DNA from: Taxawa tesnikishii (nom. ined.)
Lineage: Eukaryota > Ascomycota > Dothideomycetes > Dothideales
Assembly: GCA_030247885.1 (NCBI GenBank)
Contig: JAPDRO010000001.1
Coordinates: forward strand, 124,001 to 188,000
Direction: 5' to 3'
DNA length: 64,000 bases
In this document: one piece after another, positions 1 to 14,793 of the stretch
Position numbering within the stretch: position 1 is the stretch's first letter
How the letters are laid out: every line of letters starts with the position of its first letter
The notes under the pieces: model-generated
Database searches by the model: none
Told to the model about the DNA's origin: nothing
What the model saw: only the letters and a program-made list of their open reading frames with translations
Made by a program: the position numbers and the translations under genes

Positions 1-2824
1 GTTTACTAATTAGCCTCTTTTAAGGTACTATATTTAGAGTAGATTTAACGAGTATATTAAGCTTAATATTTCCTTTCTTTTTATCTTTAAAGAACTTAAT
101 TACTTTACTTATAATTATCTTTCTTATATCTAGTACTTAGAGCTTCTATTACTTAGTAGTACCTTTAATATAGCTTATAAAGACTCTAACTTTACCTTTA
201 TTTATTAGCTTATCTTATCTTAAGAATAAAGGTAGGGATTTTAGGTTTATATAAGTAATAACTTTATAACTTTAGACTCTAATATAGTCGATTAATAGGG
301 TAATTCTAATAAAAGATTCCTTAAGACTAAACTATCTACTATTAATAACTAGTCTATTAGATATAAGGTTTCTAAAGTAAATATTAGTTTATATTACCTC
401 GAACTAGAACTCGTTTAGTAACTCTATATCCTTAAGTATTACCTTTATATTAAACTTTATAGTCTAGTTACTTCTTTTAATAACTCTATTTTATAAAGAT
501 ATTTAAGTAATAGTAAACTAAGGTTAAATTCCCTCTTATTTCTCTTACTTTTAAAAGAGTTCCTTTAACTTAAGAGTATTATTACTTTTAATAGCCTTAA
601 GCTTAGCTTTACTTTAAAGTTTTGCCTTCTTCTTTTATTACTAAAGGTAAATAGGAGCTTTATCCCTAGTCTTTAGTCTATAGATTTAAGCTTTCTTTAA
701 GTAGTTATTTATAATAAAAAGGAATATAATATACCCTTACTATAATAGTTTAAATAGTTCGTAAATATTTATATAGACTAAGTTAAGTACTTTTAGCTTT
801 CTTATTAAGAGAAGTCTCTTCTTATTTCTAATCTTAGTAAGCGTATAAGTCTTATATTAATAGCTTTTATTAATCTAAATTAGTTTAGTAAGTATTATAA
901 CCTTATATAAGTTACTAATCTTTTTAGCCTTAAGATAAGTAAGCCTTTTATACTATAGTTAGTATCTCTACTTTTAAGCTATATCTTTTACTAGTACCTT
1001 TTCGGGACTATCTATTAAATCTTTATATAGCTCCGAGAGCTATATAATATTTACCTCGGCTTTTATTAGTAAATCCTTAGGTATATTAGCTAGCTAATTA
1101 CTCGGCTCTTAGAGCTATATAAATTCTACTTATTAGTAGGTAATCTTATCTTGTAAATTTAATAGAATAGAACCCTAATAAGTACTTAATATAACTCGAA
1201 ACGTATATTAATTATTTAGTAAAGTAATCTTATTTATAATATAAATACTACCTTTATACCTTACCTTTATTACGATATTTCCTTACTTATCTTTTAAGTA
1301 TATACTATCTTCGTTAAAGGTCCTATAGAGTTCGCTTTCGTATATCTTCCTTTTAAATAATAAGTTAACTTCGAGATTAGAAATATAAAATATCTTTAAT
1401 AAAAGGATTAAGTTTTTATTCTTATTTATTATTTCTACTATACCTTAGTAGTTTAAGAATAGAACTCCTTCTCTTACTATAATCTTTCGTCTTAGAATAT
1501 CTCGGAGTAGTTCCTTAAATAACTAAGGCTAGTTAGTTATATATAAACTTATACTAGTATTAGAGGCTTAGCTTTAGTAAGGAACCTTACTTTTTACTTC
1601 CTTAAAGAAATAAGTAACTTCCTTAATAAGGTCTATAGACTCTTAATCTTAGCTTAATAAGTTTAACTTTATAGTCTAGGATCTACTTAAAGTTAAAGTT
1701 TCCTTAACTTTAAAGGCTTTATACTTCCTCTTTTTTACTTTAAGCTTATTCTTTCTTACTTTAAGTTTATAACCTTCTTATAAAGCTTATTAATTAGGTT
1801 TATTATATCGTTATTACTCCTCTCTAACTTAGCTTAAGACTTCTTTTACTTCCTTTTATCCTTAGCTATAGTCCTTATATCTTTAAAAAAAGGGTAGTTT
1901 TTTAGCTAGTAGTTACTATTATAAAGATAATACTTAGCTTAATTTAGTAACTAGGATTTTCTTTTATCGAACGTCTTTTATCGTTAATACCTTTTAATAA
2001 GAAAAGTAAATTAGTTAGCCTTAGCCTTAAAAGAAGCTTCTTTCTCTTAAAGCTTAAGGATTAACTCTTTAATTAGTAAATTTATCTAAGTATTAATAGT
2101 ATCCCTTACGATGGTATATTTATTTAGTAAAGTCTAAAGTAATTACTAAAGTCTCTTACTTAGCTTCTTAATAGTCGCTATATTTAGTTAAGTAATAGCT
2201 ACCCTCTTACTTAACTTAACTAGTTAAGTCTATACTTTATTTATAGTTATTTCTAGACTTATCTTATAGTTAATAAAATCCTATAAGTATTACCTTATTA
2301 TTATTTAAAACTTATTTAAGTATTTATTCCTTAGTTCCTTTTATTTAGTTATAGCTATATTTAGGTCCTTAATTTAGTTTTAGTTATCCTTACTAATATA
2401 GATAGTAATTTAGTATTTAGCTTTTATATTAGCTTAAATATAAGATAAGAAAGTAAAAGGCTATATAGTTATTATAGACTCTTCCCTTAAAGTTAAAGAT
2501 AAAGTTATCGTCTATATACTCTCCTTCGCTTCTAATTTATTTTTAATAATAAACTAGATATTCTCTCTTATTAACTACTTTCTTATAAGTATAAACTATC
2601 TCTTCGAATTCCTTTTTATAAAAATAGGAATAAGCTTCCTCTTACTAAAGAATTTATTTATTAAGCTTATCGTAGTCGTTTATATAAATTAAAATAGTAT
2701 AATAAAATCGAATTAATACGAAAGGAAAGGTAATAAGTTAGTAGACTTTAATATCTATAAAAGTAAGGTAGGCTTTATAATACTTAGTAAGCTCTTAATA
2801 GTAAAGAGCTTAACTTAGTATAAC
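1..2824. repeat. RIPed repeat remnant, left flank, family unknown
   Basis: This stretch is T-rich on the + strand (so purine-rich, possibly once coding, on the - strand). No LTR, terminal inverted repeat or recognisable domain could be made out. It is broken beyond reading. It may belong to the same old repeat as the sequence right of 16,557, because the tandem array at its right end resumes there. Confidence 0.5.
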
Positions 2825-3029
2825 TAGTCTTACTACTTATTATAGCCCTTTTAGTTACTATACTTTATAGTATATAGTCTTATTACCTTATAGCTCTTCT
2901 AAGTACTAGTATACTTCTATAAGTAGTCTTACTACTTCTAGTAGCCCTTTATATATAGAAATTATATTAGTCTTACTACTTATAGTAGCCCTTTTAATAT
3001 AAGTATTAATTATACTAGTCTTACTACTT
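2825..3029. repeat. ~48-bp tandem array
   Basis: Four to five diverged units begin with TAGTCTTACTACTT-like sequence at 2825, 2875, 2924, 2968 and 3016, spaced 50, 49, 44 and 48 bp. Most carry TAGCCCTTTT-like sequence in the middle. The last unit is interrupted at 3030 by the inverted-repeat end of the 13.5 kb element, and similar sequence (TTATTATAGCTCTTTT) resumes right after that element at about 16,557. Confidence 0.75.
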
Positions 3030-6000
3030 CGTTATAAAATCCCGGATTATAGTATTAGTAGTAAGTATAATACGAATAATCGTACTATATATACTAAGTA
3101 TATTACGCTTACTACGCTTACTACGTTATATAAATATATACTACGTTATACGAGACTATACTATATTACGAGAAATATTATTATAATAACTTTATATAAA
3201 GCGAATTAATAACTTTCTTCCTATAGACTTATTTATTACTTAGTCTACGAATTATTAACTAAATTATTAACTAAATTAGCTACTAACTTAACTATAGCCT
3301 ACTATCTCCCTACTATACGTAAGTCGTCTAATATACGAGCTATATATAAGACCGCGCGAGTTGCTACCCTTACGATTCGTTTAGCTAGTAAGTTAATAAT
3401 TTAGTAAATATTAAGGTTATCTTACTTATAAGTAGTATTTAGCTCTTTAGTATATTATAACCTTCGCTACTCTTATATAAGCGTTCCTTAAGTCGACAAC
3501 TATTCGAGTTACTTCCTTCTCTTAGTTCGCGTTTTATAGGAAATTATACGTTTCCTAATTAGTAGTATTATTAATATATATTTTACTACTCTTATTATTT
3601 TATAGTACTAACGTAAATACTACGTAGATACTATAGTAAATACTAGTTAAGGGATATATTCTTTGTCTACTTAAGCGTCGTAAGCCTCTCTAAAGTAGTA
3701 GTAATATTAGCTTAATAATAGTTATCTTATATATAGTATCTACGTAACTATATAAGTTCTTAAGTATATATAAATTAACTAACGTACTTATATATCTCCG
3801 CGTAATTATATTATTATTTTTGTTATACTACTTATCTTCTATAGTAACGATAAGTTATAAGCGCGCTAGTAAACGTCCGTCGAACGCTACTTAGAATATA
3901 GTATTTACTAAATCGTCGTATAACTCGAAGGTAACTATTACGTACTCTTATACTTATATCTAATTATATCTTACGTTACTATTAATGTTTTACTAGTTCG
4001 GCGCGTACTTAACTATATTATATTTAGTACTATTAAGATTATTAGGATCTTTACTAGTAGCTTTTTTATACTATAATAAGGGGTAAAACTATACTTAATA
4101 TAGTAATATTTATAAGTCGTTTTCCTTTAATTAATTAGGATCGTATATATTAGTTTAAGTAGTACTAGCTTCTAGTAATCTCGATTCGTATATAAATATA
4201 GTTAACGCTTATTAAAAGACGATACTAACTATAAGCCTAAGGAGTATTTATACTTCGTTAACTTACTACTATTTCTCCTACGTTATATATAGTTTTAATT
4301 ACGCTATTAGTAGCTACCTAAAATAACGCTTTATATTAACTACCTCGGTTAGTCTTACTAGTTTATTTACTTCTTTTATCTTCTTTATTATAGTAAGGTT
4401 ACGTAAGTATAGTCCGATATTAAATTCGGTAGCTATACTTAGACTATAATCGTTTTATATAGTAAGCTAATTCTCTTAGCTTTCCTTCCTATTAGTACGC
4501 TTATACTCCTACTTAATAAACGTTACGTAGTTATACTTACTATAACTTATATCGAGTCCTAGCGCTAATTCGAGTCGTCTAATTATGTCTATATAGTATA
4601 TTATTATATACTATTTAGGAAAGTTAAAATAGCCTTTTATATCTTCTATTATATTAAGCTAATATCTTCGGAATATTTCCTTATATTAGTTTATACGAAA
4701 TAGCGCTAACGTTATATAGCGAAGGGTATTATCGTTATAATTATAATAGAACAAGAATAAGATAAAGTCGACGACTACGCGTATAAATAGAATTACTTTT
4801 ATAACTTTAACTTCCTTTAAAAATAGAGTAAATACTAGTAGTAGTTATTATAAGATACTCTTAAGCTCTTTCCTTATTATTTATTTTCTACTTAATAACT
4901 ACTCGAATATACGTAAGCTATAGTATAGTAAGACTACTATAAAACGCTTATCAATAAGATTTACGATAAAGTCCTTTAGTAATATCTTACCTCGAAATCG
5001 TATTTTACGCTATTTAGCTTCTTCGATTATTACTTTATATACTTTGCCGTACCTTTTAGGAAGTAAGTCCTCTAGTAAAGTAATTAACTATTACTATACG
5101 TAATTAAGTACGCCCTTAAGTAACTAGTATAAAATATTAACTATTATTATTACGTATATATTTACTTATAAATAGCTAAAAGCGAACGAGTTAATATTAT
5201 ATACTTAGCCCTCTTAGTCGTAGTTAATAGGGTTTATTTATTAGTAACTAATTTACTATTAAGTCTCCTTATATATCCTCTAGGGAACCTACGCTTCGAG
5301 GTCCTCTCGATTACTTAGACGTATACTATATATAGTATATTATCGACTACTCTTAACTCTTATTACTTAAGCTTACTTTTTATAGTCTAGAGTTATTATA
5401 GCGAGAATAGGGAAGTACTAACGCGTCTATCTATTACTATATAGTAGCTCTCTACTACTATTATATAGGATCTCCTTAATAGGGTTAAATAAGACCTTAA
5501 GATAATTATAAAATATATAAGCTTAAGTAGTAGTATCCTTTTCTTTTACTATTAGAATTAAAGTAAGAAGTATAAATCTAGGCCTTTAGTTAAAGTTCCG
5601 TATATTTACTATAAGGTTACTTATAGTAAGGTATATTAGATAAGCTAATTAGTCTCTCTAATAGTTCGTTACTTATATCTTATTAGTAAATACGATTAAT
5701 AGTATAATTATAGTATTATTACGGCTAAGTTACTCTTAAGTATTTTACTACTAATTAGCTAAAGCTATCTTATTATATACTTTACGCGCATTTTTATTAC
5801 TTATTTATATTTAGTAAGGAGAGAATTAAAGGTTATTATTAAAACTAGGATACTTTAAGAAGAATTAAATCGCGTCTTCGACTCGTTTATATCGAAAGTA
5901 GTATCTTTTAGTCCCCTATAATATATTTATTAAAGGTAGCGTAAAAGGCTAAATATTTTATTATATAACGTTTCTTTCTCTTCTTATTATAGTTATCTTC

Positions 6001-9000
6001 TCTTCGAGTTTAGCTACCGAACGCTAGCTAAAGTATTACGTAATCGCATATAGCCTTAGTTTACGTATTAAGTAAGTAATTACGTTTTTAAATATATTTT
6101 CCTAGTATAACTAGTTTGCGAATATAATATTTATATTACTAGTAAAGCTAGTAAGTTATTTTAGGTTTATAAATATAAGAAGTATATATATATATTTATA
6201 TTAGAACCTAGAGAAATAGTATTAATATATAATACTACTTACTTATTTACTCTTTTACTTACTACTTTCCTTATAACTTCTTTAAATATCCTCGTTTTAC
6301 TTTTTATACGTAAGGTAAACGACGATAGTTTACCCTTACTATTATAAGCTATAGAGCTACTAGTTCTAATATTATCTTATTTGTCCTTTAGTATAGAACT
6401 CTATAATATGTCTTTATATAAGTTATTTTCCTCTTTTATAGTTAGTAAGTTATAAGCGACGTCTTAAAAAACGTCTAGTAATTCTTTAAACTTATTATCG
6501 TTTATAATTATACTAGTTACGTTTTATATACTATAGCTATAGTATATCTTTAATTTATAATATAGTCGTTTCTCTATCCGTAATATTAGTTAATATATTA
6601 GTTATTAGTAAATAAGTAGTATCCTTTATACTAATAGTTACGTATTAAGAATTATATAAATAGCGTACTCTATATATAGCGATATATATTCGTAGGCTAT
6701 ACGATTATTTATATACGCGTTTATATATACTATAAGTATATAGTTAGACTATAATAATAGTATATATTTACTATCGTATTAAAGTTATATATATATAAGT
6801 TAAAGAGAGTTAACCCCGGATACTCGGGCGCTTAATTAAATTAGATTAAATCTTTCGATTCGCCTTCTACCGATTCGTCTTTTACTAATTTATATTACAA
6901 TTTATATTGCAATTTAGCGCGTCTAAATCTACCTTAAATTATCTCTTCTTACGTCCTATCCTTATACCCTTAAAGGAATACTATAAGTATATAAGTTACC
7001 TTACGACTCGTTTAATAACTCTCGAATTATAAACGACTTATAGTTCGTAGTAAGAACTATAATATATCGTAAATAGAGTAAAGGGCATAAGAAAGCTAAT
7101 AACATTGTATTTATTTACCTTTATAATTATAGAAAAAGAAGTAAAACTAAGTATAAGACCTAGCGAATTATATTACTAAATATAAGGAATTCTTCGTACT
7201 ATTTTATAATATCTTCTTTTAAGTACTATCTACGCTCTAAGTACCTATTTAATTGCTACTATAGCTAGTCTATCTAGCTATATAGTATACTTAATCGCAA
7301 ATATAAGTAGCTAAATTCTAGCGCTTATATATCTAATCTTAAAGGTTATACTATAAAGTACTATATATTAGACGAAACCCTTTAATATAGGGAGCCTTTT
7401 ACGTAAGCCTTATACGTCTTACTCTAACTATAACTTACTTAACCTTTACTATATTAAACTCGAGATTAACGATAATTACTACGTCTACTAAGTCGAGGGA
7501 TAAGCCTACTATAATCTATATTACTAAGGCGACTATAATACTAGGCTATTCTTTATAACTAGGAGTTATAGTCTTAAAGTTAGTAATTTACTCGTTATAC
7601 TTAGTTTAACTATTCTATAAAGCGACAAGTATAATATCCTTCTTATCGTTAATTACTATATAGTTTAGCTACCCTACTAGCTAAAGTAAGTACTATAATA
7701 GTATTAGTAGTTTATTAGTATATATAAGTAGTAACTACTTACTATATAAACTACTATAACGTTAAATAGTATAAAAGTCGTAATAATAATCTTTCGTAGC
7801 TTCTTAAAGAAGTTAAGTTAACTACGTATTTACGTAATTATATCCTTTAATACTATTATTAGAGGGAGTTAATCGATCTTATATATATAGCTTTATAACG
7901 TAAAATTCTATACGCCCTTTAAAATCCTTACTATATTATTATAGTCTATTTTATTTAGCTTAGCCTTTATCTTATCGTCGTTCTTTATTAGAGTATATAA
8001 ATAAGGGAATACTATCTAAATACGAAATTTGCGAATAATTTAAAAGAATAGTTACTTTATTTAAGCTTTAAAGTATTTATTAGTCTTTATTTAAACTTCC
8101 TTTACTAATTATAACTATTTATCCTTTAAGCTATTACGACGGAACTTCTCGTCGATATTAAAATACTAATCTTATATAGTATATAGTAGAAAGTCTAGTA
8201 CTAGTTAGCTTTCGGAATTTAGATTAACTTATTACTAAAGCTTTATAAGGAAGCGAATTATATACTTTTTAGCGCCTTTTACTACGACTTATATTATATA
8301 TTATAACTCTAGTATTAGCTCGACGCGAATACTATTCGAGGGAGTATCTTACTTATTATTACTATTACGTTCCTCTTCGTCCTCTTTATCCTCTTTATCT
8401 TATACTAATTTAGCGATTATATTAGAGAGTTTATTCTTCTTATTTTAAGCCTTATCGATAATTACTATACTTTAAGCGATTGGTATAAAGTTAGTTTAAG
8501 ATAAAGCGCGTTACTTTACTTAAGTAAAGTTTAGTTAAAATAGTAGATTTATAGTACGTATATTACTTAAAGTCTATTTACTTACTATAATAGTTATAAA
8601 CTTTATTTTGGACTTTAGTTTATAGTAGTAAGCGTAAGTAGTAAGAAGAGGAGGGACTAAAGTAAGCGTTAATAGAAACGGAGTTTTACTTATAAAAATA
8701 AAATTCGGATTACTAGAAAGGTACGCTAACTTAGACTAAATAGATAAATTAAAGTTATAGTTCGTATAATACTCGTTAAATATAACGATATTCTAACGAG
8801 CGTAGATTTCTTTATAAACGTTTAAGTTTCCTAGTACTTTAACCGCAAGTTTTAATACTATAATTACTCGAGTAGTTATATTTACTAAGATTAATAGAGG
8901 GTATAATAGGGCTTTTAGTAACTTTAATATCGTCGTCTAATATAGTAGGAATTATCTATAGTTATTTAGTCTTTTTAATATTACGTTCTTTATTACTACG

Positions 9001-9220
9001 CTAAGCTTCCTTATTAGCGAATTACTAAGCTTCCTTATTTATAAGTTACTAAGCTTCCTTATTCGCGAGTTACTAAGCTTCCTTATTTGCGAGTTACTAA
9101 GCTTCCTTATCTACGAGTTACTAAGCTTCCTTATTTATAAGTTACTAGGCTTTCTTATTTATAAGTTACTAAGTTTCCTTATTTGTAAGCTATTAAGTAT
9201 CCTTATTTACTAGTTACTAT
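9001..9220. repeat. 24-bp tandem array (about 9 copies)
   Basis: CTAAGCTTCCTTAT-type units start at 9001, 9025, 9049, 9073, 9097, 9121, 9145 and 9169, with a more diverged ninth. The middle of the unit varies (ATTTGCGAG, ATTTATAAG, ATCTACGAG), mostly by RIP-like transitions. The period is a multiple of three, so it may descend from an eight-codon protein repeat in the element that surrounds it. It lies inside the 13.5 kb element. Confidence 0.9.
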
Positions 9221-12200
9221 TAAACTAAATCGTCCTTTATAAGTTACTCTTTTAAAGTCTAAATAACTATATTATAAACGTTATTAGTTAAGCGCGTCTT
9301 AACTATTAATATATTAGTAGTATATTACTTAAGATAGCGTAATAACTTTACCTTTCTCTTTGTAGAGTATAAGCTAAATAGTATCCTTATTAAGAGTAAG
9401 AAAGAGTTAGATAATACTACTCCTTTTACGCTAGAATTTCTAGAGTTATATTACTATAATACTAAGCTTAAACCTATTATTAACTTAAGAGTATATATAT
9501 TTAGTTTATAAATTAAACTAAAATATTAGCTAATTCTTATAGCTCGACGTACTTAGAAACTTAGTAAACGTATCCTACTAAGTAACTTTATCTAGTATAA
9601 GGAACGTACTAGTCTAACTATAATAGGTATTTTAGTTAATATAAAGATACGGCCCGATTTACTTAATAACTATAATAATAAGAAGTATTTTATATAGCGT
9701 ATATACTACGAATAGTAAGTTATTAATATTTATTACGTCTTTATTACTAGGGCGTAATAGACTAAAGTTAAGGTTTACGAAGTTATTAACTCTAAGGCTT
9801 AAACTCGATAAACGTAACTTAAGAGGGTTATAGTTATAGTAGTTAGACGATAATATTACTATAGGGCTCCTCGACTAAGTCTAGGACTATAGTATAAAGT
9901 AAGTAAGTATTAAACCTTTATTTTCTTTCTTTTAAGCTCCTTATACCTTTATAATTTACGCCTAGAGTACGCTCCCTTTTACGTCTACTAGAACTTTTAT
10001 AATATAGTTTAAACTACGAAGTACTTTCTTAGTAAACTATTATAGTTACGTTTCGCTATAATATTTAAATATATCGGTAGAGTTATTTATTATTAAGCTC
10101 TCGACTTTAAAGCGTTACTCGATCTAGAATTTCTTATTATTAAGGCGGGGGTTTTTATATCTATATTAGTACTCCTATATTTATTTATAGTAATAGTTAC
10201 TATAGCGCGGAAGTTATTTACGTTTTAGTTAAAGAACGTCTTAAAGAATAAGTCGAACTTCTCGCCTATTTTAGTACGTAACTATATTATAATACTATCT
10301 TTTATTTAAGTTATATTATCGAATACGTTAAATACTTCAAAATAGGCCGCTATAATAACTAGAATATAAAATAGAGGAAGAAGTAATTAAAGCGGTAGGG
10401 CTAATAAATAAGAAAGTTAATAAAGTAAGTAATCTAAAAATATTAGTTATTAGTCCTAGATTAATAGCTTAAAGAGTAAATAACGTACGCGAGTACTAAG
10501 TATATAGTTAAACTAACTAAGTAAAGGATCTTAGAATAGTAGTATTTCCCGATAATAGCGTAAATAAAGAGCTTTAATAAAAGCCTTATAGCGCGTAAAG
10601 TAACGCGTAAGTAATAGTTAAAAGAAGTTTAAACGAAGTATAAAGTAAGATAGTTAGTAGATTACTAAGAAACGTATAGTTAATACGTAGAGTAATAAGT
10701 TATTATATTACTAGTACTATACGTAACTAATATAACTAGACGTAGTAATTTATAATTAGGAAAAGAACGTAGTAAAGGAGGAAAGCTCTATATAGTAGTA
10801 AATAAAAGAAGTAGTAAACGTAAGAAAGATTATTAGTATATATATATATATATATTTATAAATAAGATAAACGATAAGTATAATCGAACTAATAAAGTAC
10901 TTATATATAAATATAAAGTAAACTCGGTTTACTAGTAAGTTAAAAGGCTAGTAGTAGAAATGAATTACTATTTAACTTATTACTTATAAATCGCTTTCCT
11001 ATTTACCTTATATACTTATATTATATAAGGCGAGTCTATACGTAGTAGTATATAAATATAAGGAATAAAGGCGATTCGAAAGGTAATTTATACGTAGTAG
11101 TACTAACTCGTCGACTTAATTTACTAAATATATACTATTTATTATACTAAAAACGCGCTAAACTATATAACTTAATATATAACGTAGTAAGTATAAAGAG
11201 ACTAATATAGATAATATACTACTATAATTACGCTATTAGCTAATATATAGGCTTTATAATAAAGAGATAGGGAAATAGTAATAAACGTTCTAATTAGTAT
11301 ATTAGGCGTATATACTTATATAAAGATACTTTCTTAAACTAAAGATAATATCTCGCTATATAGCTATCTAAACTAGACTATTAACGCGCTATTATAGTCG
11401 CCTTAATAAAGAGAACGTCCCCGGCTAATAAGAAGTCCTTATACCTCGGCTATCGATCTTAAAGATAAGCCTAGCCTAGCGAGAATTATTAGTATTATAA
11501 GTTCGTATACGACGATAACGGAAGTAAGTATATAAGTTATAGTTAATATAAATAGCCGGCCGTTCGGATCTACTATAGTTTAGCGTATCTAGTAATAGAG
11601 ATATTATATATAAGTAGAGGAGAGTAATTATACGAACTATACGCCTAAATATTACTATTATCGAAGTTAATATTAAACGAGGTTATTATATTTATAAAGT
11701 ATTCTTTTCGATAATAAGGAAAAGCGTAATAAGTCGACGTCGCTTTTTTAAGAGTATATATATAAGCGACTTTAGTAAACTTATATACGATATAAGCGTA
11801 GTCCTATTAACTTAAAGTAATAAGTATAAGGATATATACGTATAATAATAACCTAGAATATTAAGATCTAGGCCGAATATAATAGTATATATAATAGTAA
11901 CTCTTCGTATTAAGCTACTATACCTTATATAATATATTAGTATAACGAGGCTATATAATTAATAGATTTAACTATATTATACTAATATTTACCTCGTTTT
12001 TTAATAAGATATAACTACGATCTTTTACTATTAGTTAATATAATACTAACTTAAATAGACTAGCTACCTTAAGTAAAACGACTTAGACGATAATAATAAT
12101 ATAAATTACTAAACCTATATTTACTTAGTTACTAGATAGTTAACTTAAATATACTAGTCTTTAAGAAGGTCTTAGTCTAAATAATAATAACTATAAAGAA

Positions 12201-14793
12201 TTTTATATATACGTAGAATACGAGATTATATAAAGAGGCTTACTTAAGTAAATATTTCGCTTAATTTCTAAAAAGAACGCTATATATAAGGAGATATTTA
12301 TATATATCTTTACGTCTAAGTAGACTTAAAGTCGCTTCCTAAATATAGTTAAGATTATATAGATAAAAAGAGTTAAGTACTCTTTTAAGACCTAGTATAT
12401 TATATAAGTACGAACTTTTAACGACGGCATAAAGGACTCTTTAAGAGTAAGGATATAAAGTATATAAATAGAGAAAAAGATACGTAGCTAAAATACTACT
12501 TACTAGACGATACTTATTTATTTACTAGTACTTCCTAAACTTTTATAGTAACTATAAAATATAAGACGTAGTAAGGAATAATATTAGTTATACGAAGGGA
12601 TAGTACTTTTAAAGTACTTTATCGACCTTACGAACTAGCGTATAATTAGGCGTATAATACTTCTTTAAGCGTAATTATAATAGAAGATTTAGACTAGGAT
12701 ATATTTATTTTAATACTAAAATCCGACTATAATTTCTAACGTAAGGCCGATCTCCTTAAATAAGATAATAACTAGATTAGAGACTACCCTTCGATAAATA
12801 ATAAGTAGTAATAGAAGGTAGTCTTAGTATATAAGACGCTCTTAAGGTAACTTTTAACTTTCTTTATTATACTACTAGTACTAACTACGTTAAAATATTT
12901 AGAGTTATAAACGGCCTATATATTTAGCTAGTTTATAAAAGTTATTAGCTCGTCGACGCCTTCCTCTTACTTATTTTCGAGTAGTAATACTAAGTAAGCC
13001 GTCGCGTATTTTAACTAGAGATAATTATAAAGAAGCTATAAACTATTAATAGAAATAATATTAGAGAAGCTTATATAAAGGAGCTCGCCGAGTTATAAGA
13101 GGTATAATTTAAGAGACGCGTATAAGACTATCTAGATAAACTAAATACTAAAACCGATAAGAAGATTAATCTTAATAGATTAAATAATAATAAGATTTAT
13201 AACTACGTAAGACTACTATATAAGTATATTATTAAACTATTACCCGTCCCTACTAAGTTACGTTAAGTAATTAAGTAAAGTATATAAACGAGGGAGTATT
13301 ATACGAAGAAGAGAATATCTATATAAATAGTTTATATAAAAGTATACTATTCTAACTAGGAGCGCCGTTAAGGCTTAAAGGATATAGTAAAGTATATAAG
13401 TAAGGAATTAAAGGTAAGAGACTTAAGTCCTTTAGTACGTCGCTACTTACTATAAATACGTAAACTCGTAAGAGATTACTAAATCGTCCGTAGTAATTCG
13501 ACGATATAAGTAACTTACGTCCTAAGTTAGTAATTTCTATAATTTACGTTTTAAGTTAAATAAAGGCGAGGTTTTTACTAATTTCCAAGTCGACTAAGTA
13601 GATAGTTAACTAATTAAATATAAGTCTATCGAGTCTCTTTCGTTAAGTAATACTACTTACTATATAGTATCTCGAAGCTTAGCTTATATTAATATTAATA
13701 TAATTAGTAGTATTAAATACCTTAGTACCTAGAGGGCTAAGATTATTAGATATTACTAAAGACTTAGGCCCCGATATTTATACTTAGCTTCCTACTAGTA
13801 GGGAGAACTACTTTATATATCGAATAATAATATAGTAAGTTAACTACTAGGCTTACTTTAAATAAACGCTAGTTAACTTAGCTATATCTTATAAACTAGA
13901 CTTTATATAATATTGCGTTAGTTAATAATTCCTTACGAAAGATAATGTTCCCTTATATTAGTTAGTACGCTAAAACTACTAGACTTAACTTAAATCCGTA
14001 TACGCCTAGTTTAATAAAAGTCTATACTATATTTACTATTATTACTTTAAACTAATACTAAGAAAGTAAGTAGTACTTTACGTCTATATACTACTATTTT
14101 ACTAGTATATAAGTACGATATCTTAGTAGTATAGTACTAGGAGAGTTTAAAATATATAATAAGCAACTACGTATTTAATAAACGTACGCTAATATTACGC
14201 CTAATAGTACTAATAAAAGCGGAGGCTAGTTATATATCCTTAGTCTTTCTAAGGTAATATAAGAGAAAGTAAGTAAGTATATTATTAGTAGTAGCGCTAT
14301 TACTTACGTTCTCTAAGGAAATACCTTTTCGTCGAAAAAGAAAATAAGACGTAAGTATAATAGGCGCTAGCGTCGACGTAATTAATATTAGTTCTTTATA
14401 ATCTAGTAGCTAAGCGAGTAGCTCGTAAGATAGTAGTATACTAGACTAACTAAAATACTATAGCGTAAATATAAGGAAAGAATAAGTAATACTACTAGAC
14501 TAGCGTAAGATATACTTAAAAGTACGTATATAACTTATTACTTATACGTATAATAAATACTATAAATAGTTAATGTTTCCTACTTTATAAGCGAAAGTTA
14601 TACTTCTCGAGATAGTCGAGGGTAAGTAAGCGGGAATCTAAGACGAAAAGCTAAAGACTAACCCTTTATAAAGCATTTTAGTAACTATATATAAAGGTAT
14701 AAGATTTAAGGTAAGATATTAAAAGACTAATAGAATAAGTATAATACTAAGTATATACTAGCTTTACGAAGTTGTTCGTAAGAGTAAGAGTAC

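Noticed and set aside
9001-9220. CRISPR-like array of regular repeats
   Set aside because: The units are contiguous 24-bp tandem repeats without unique spacers, in eukaryotic repeat DNA.
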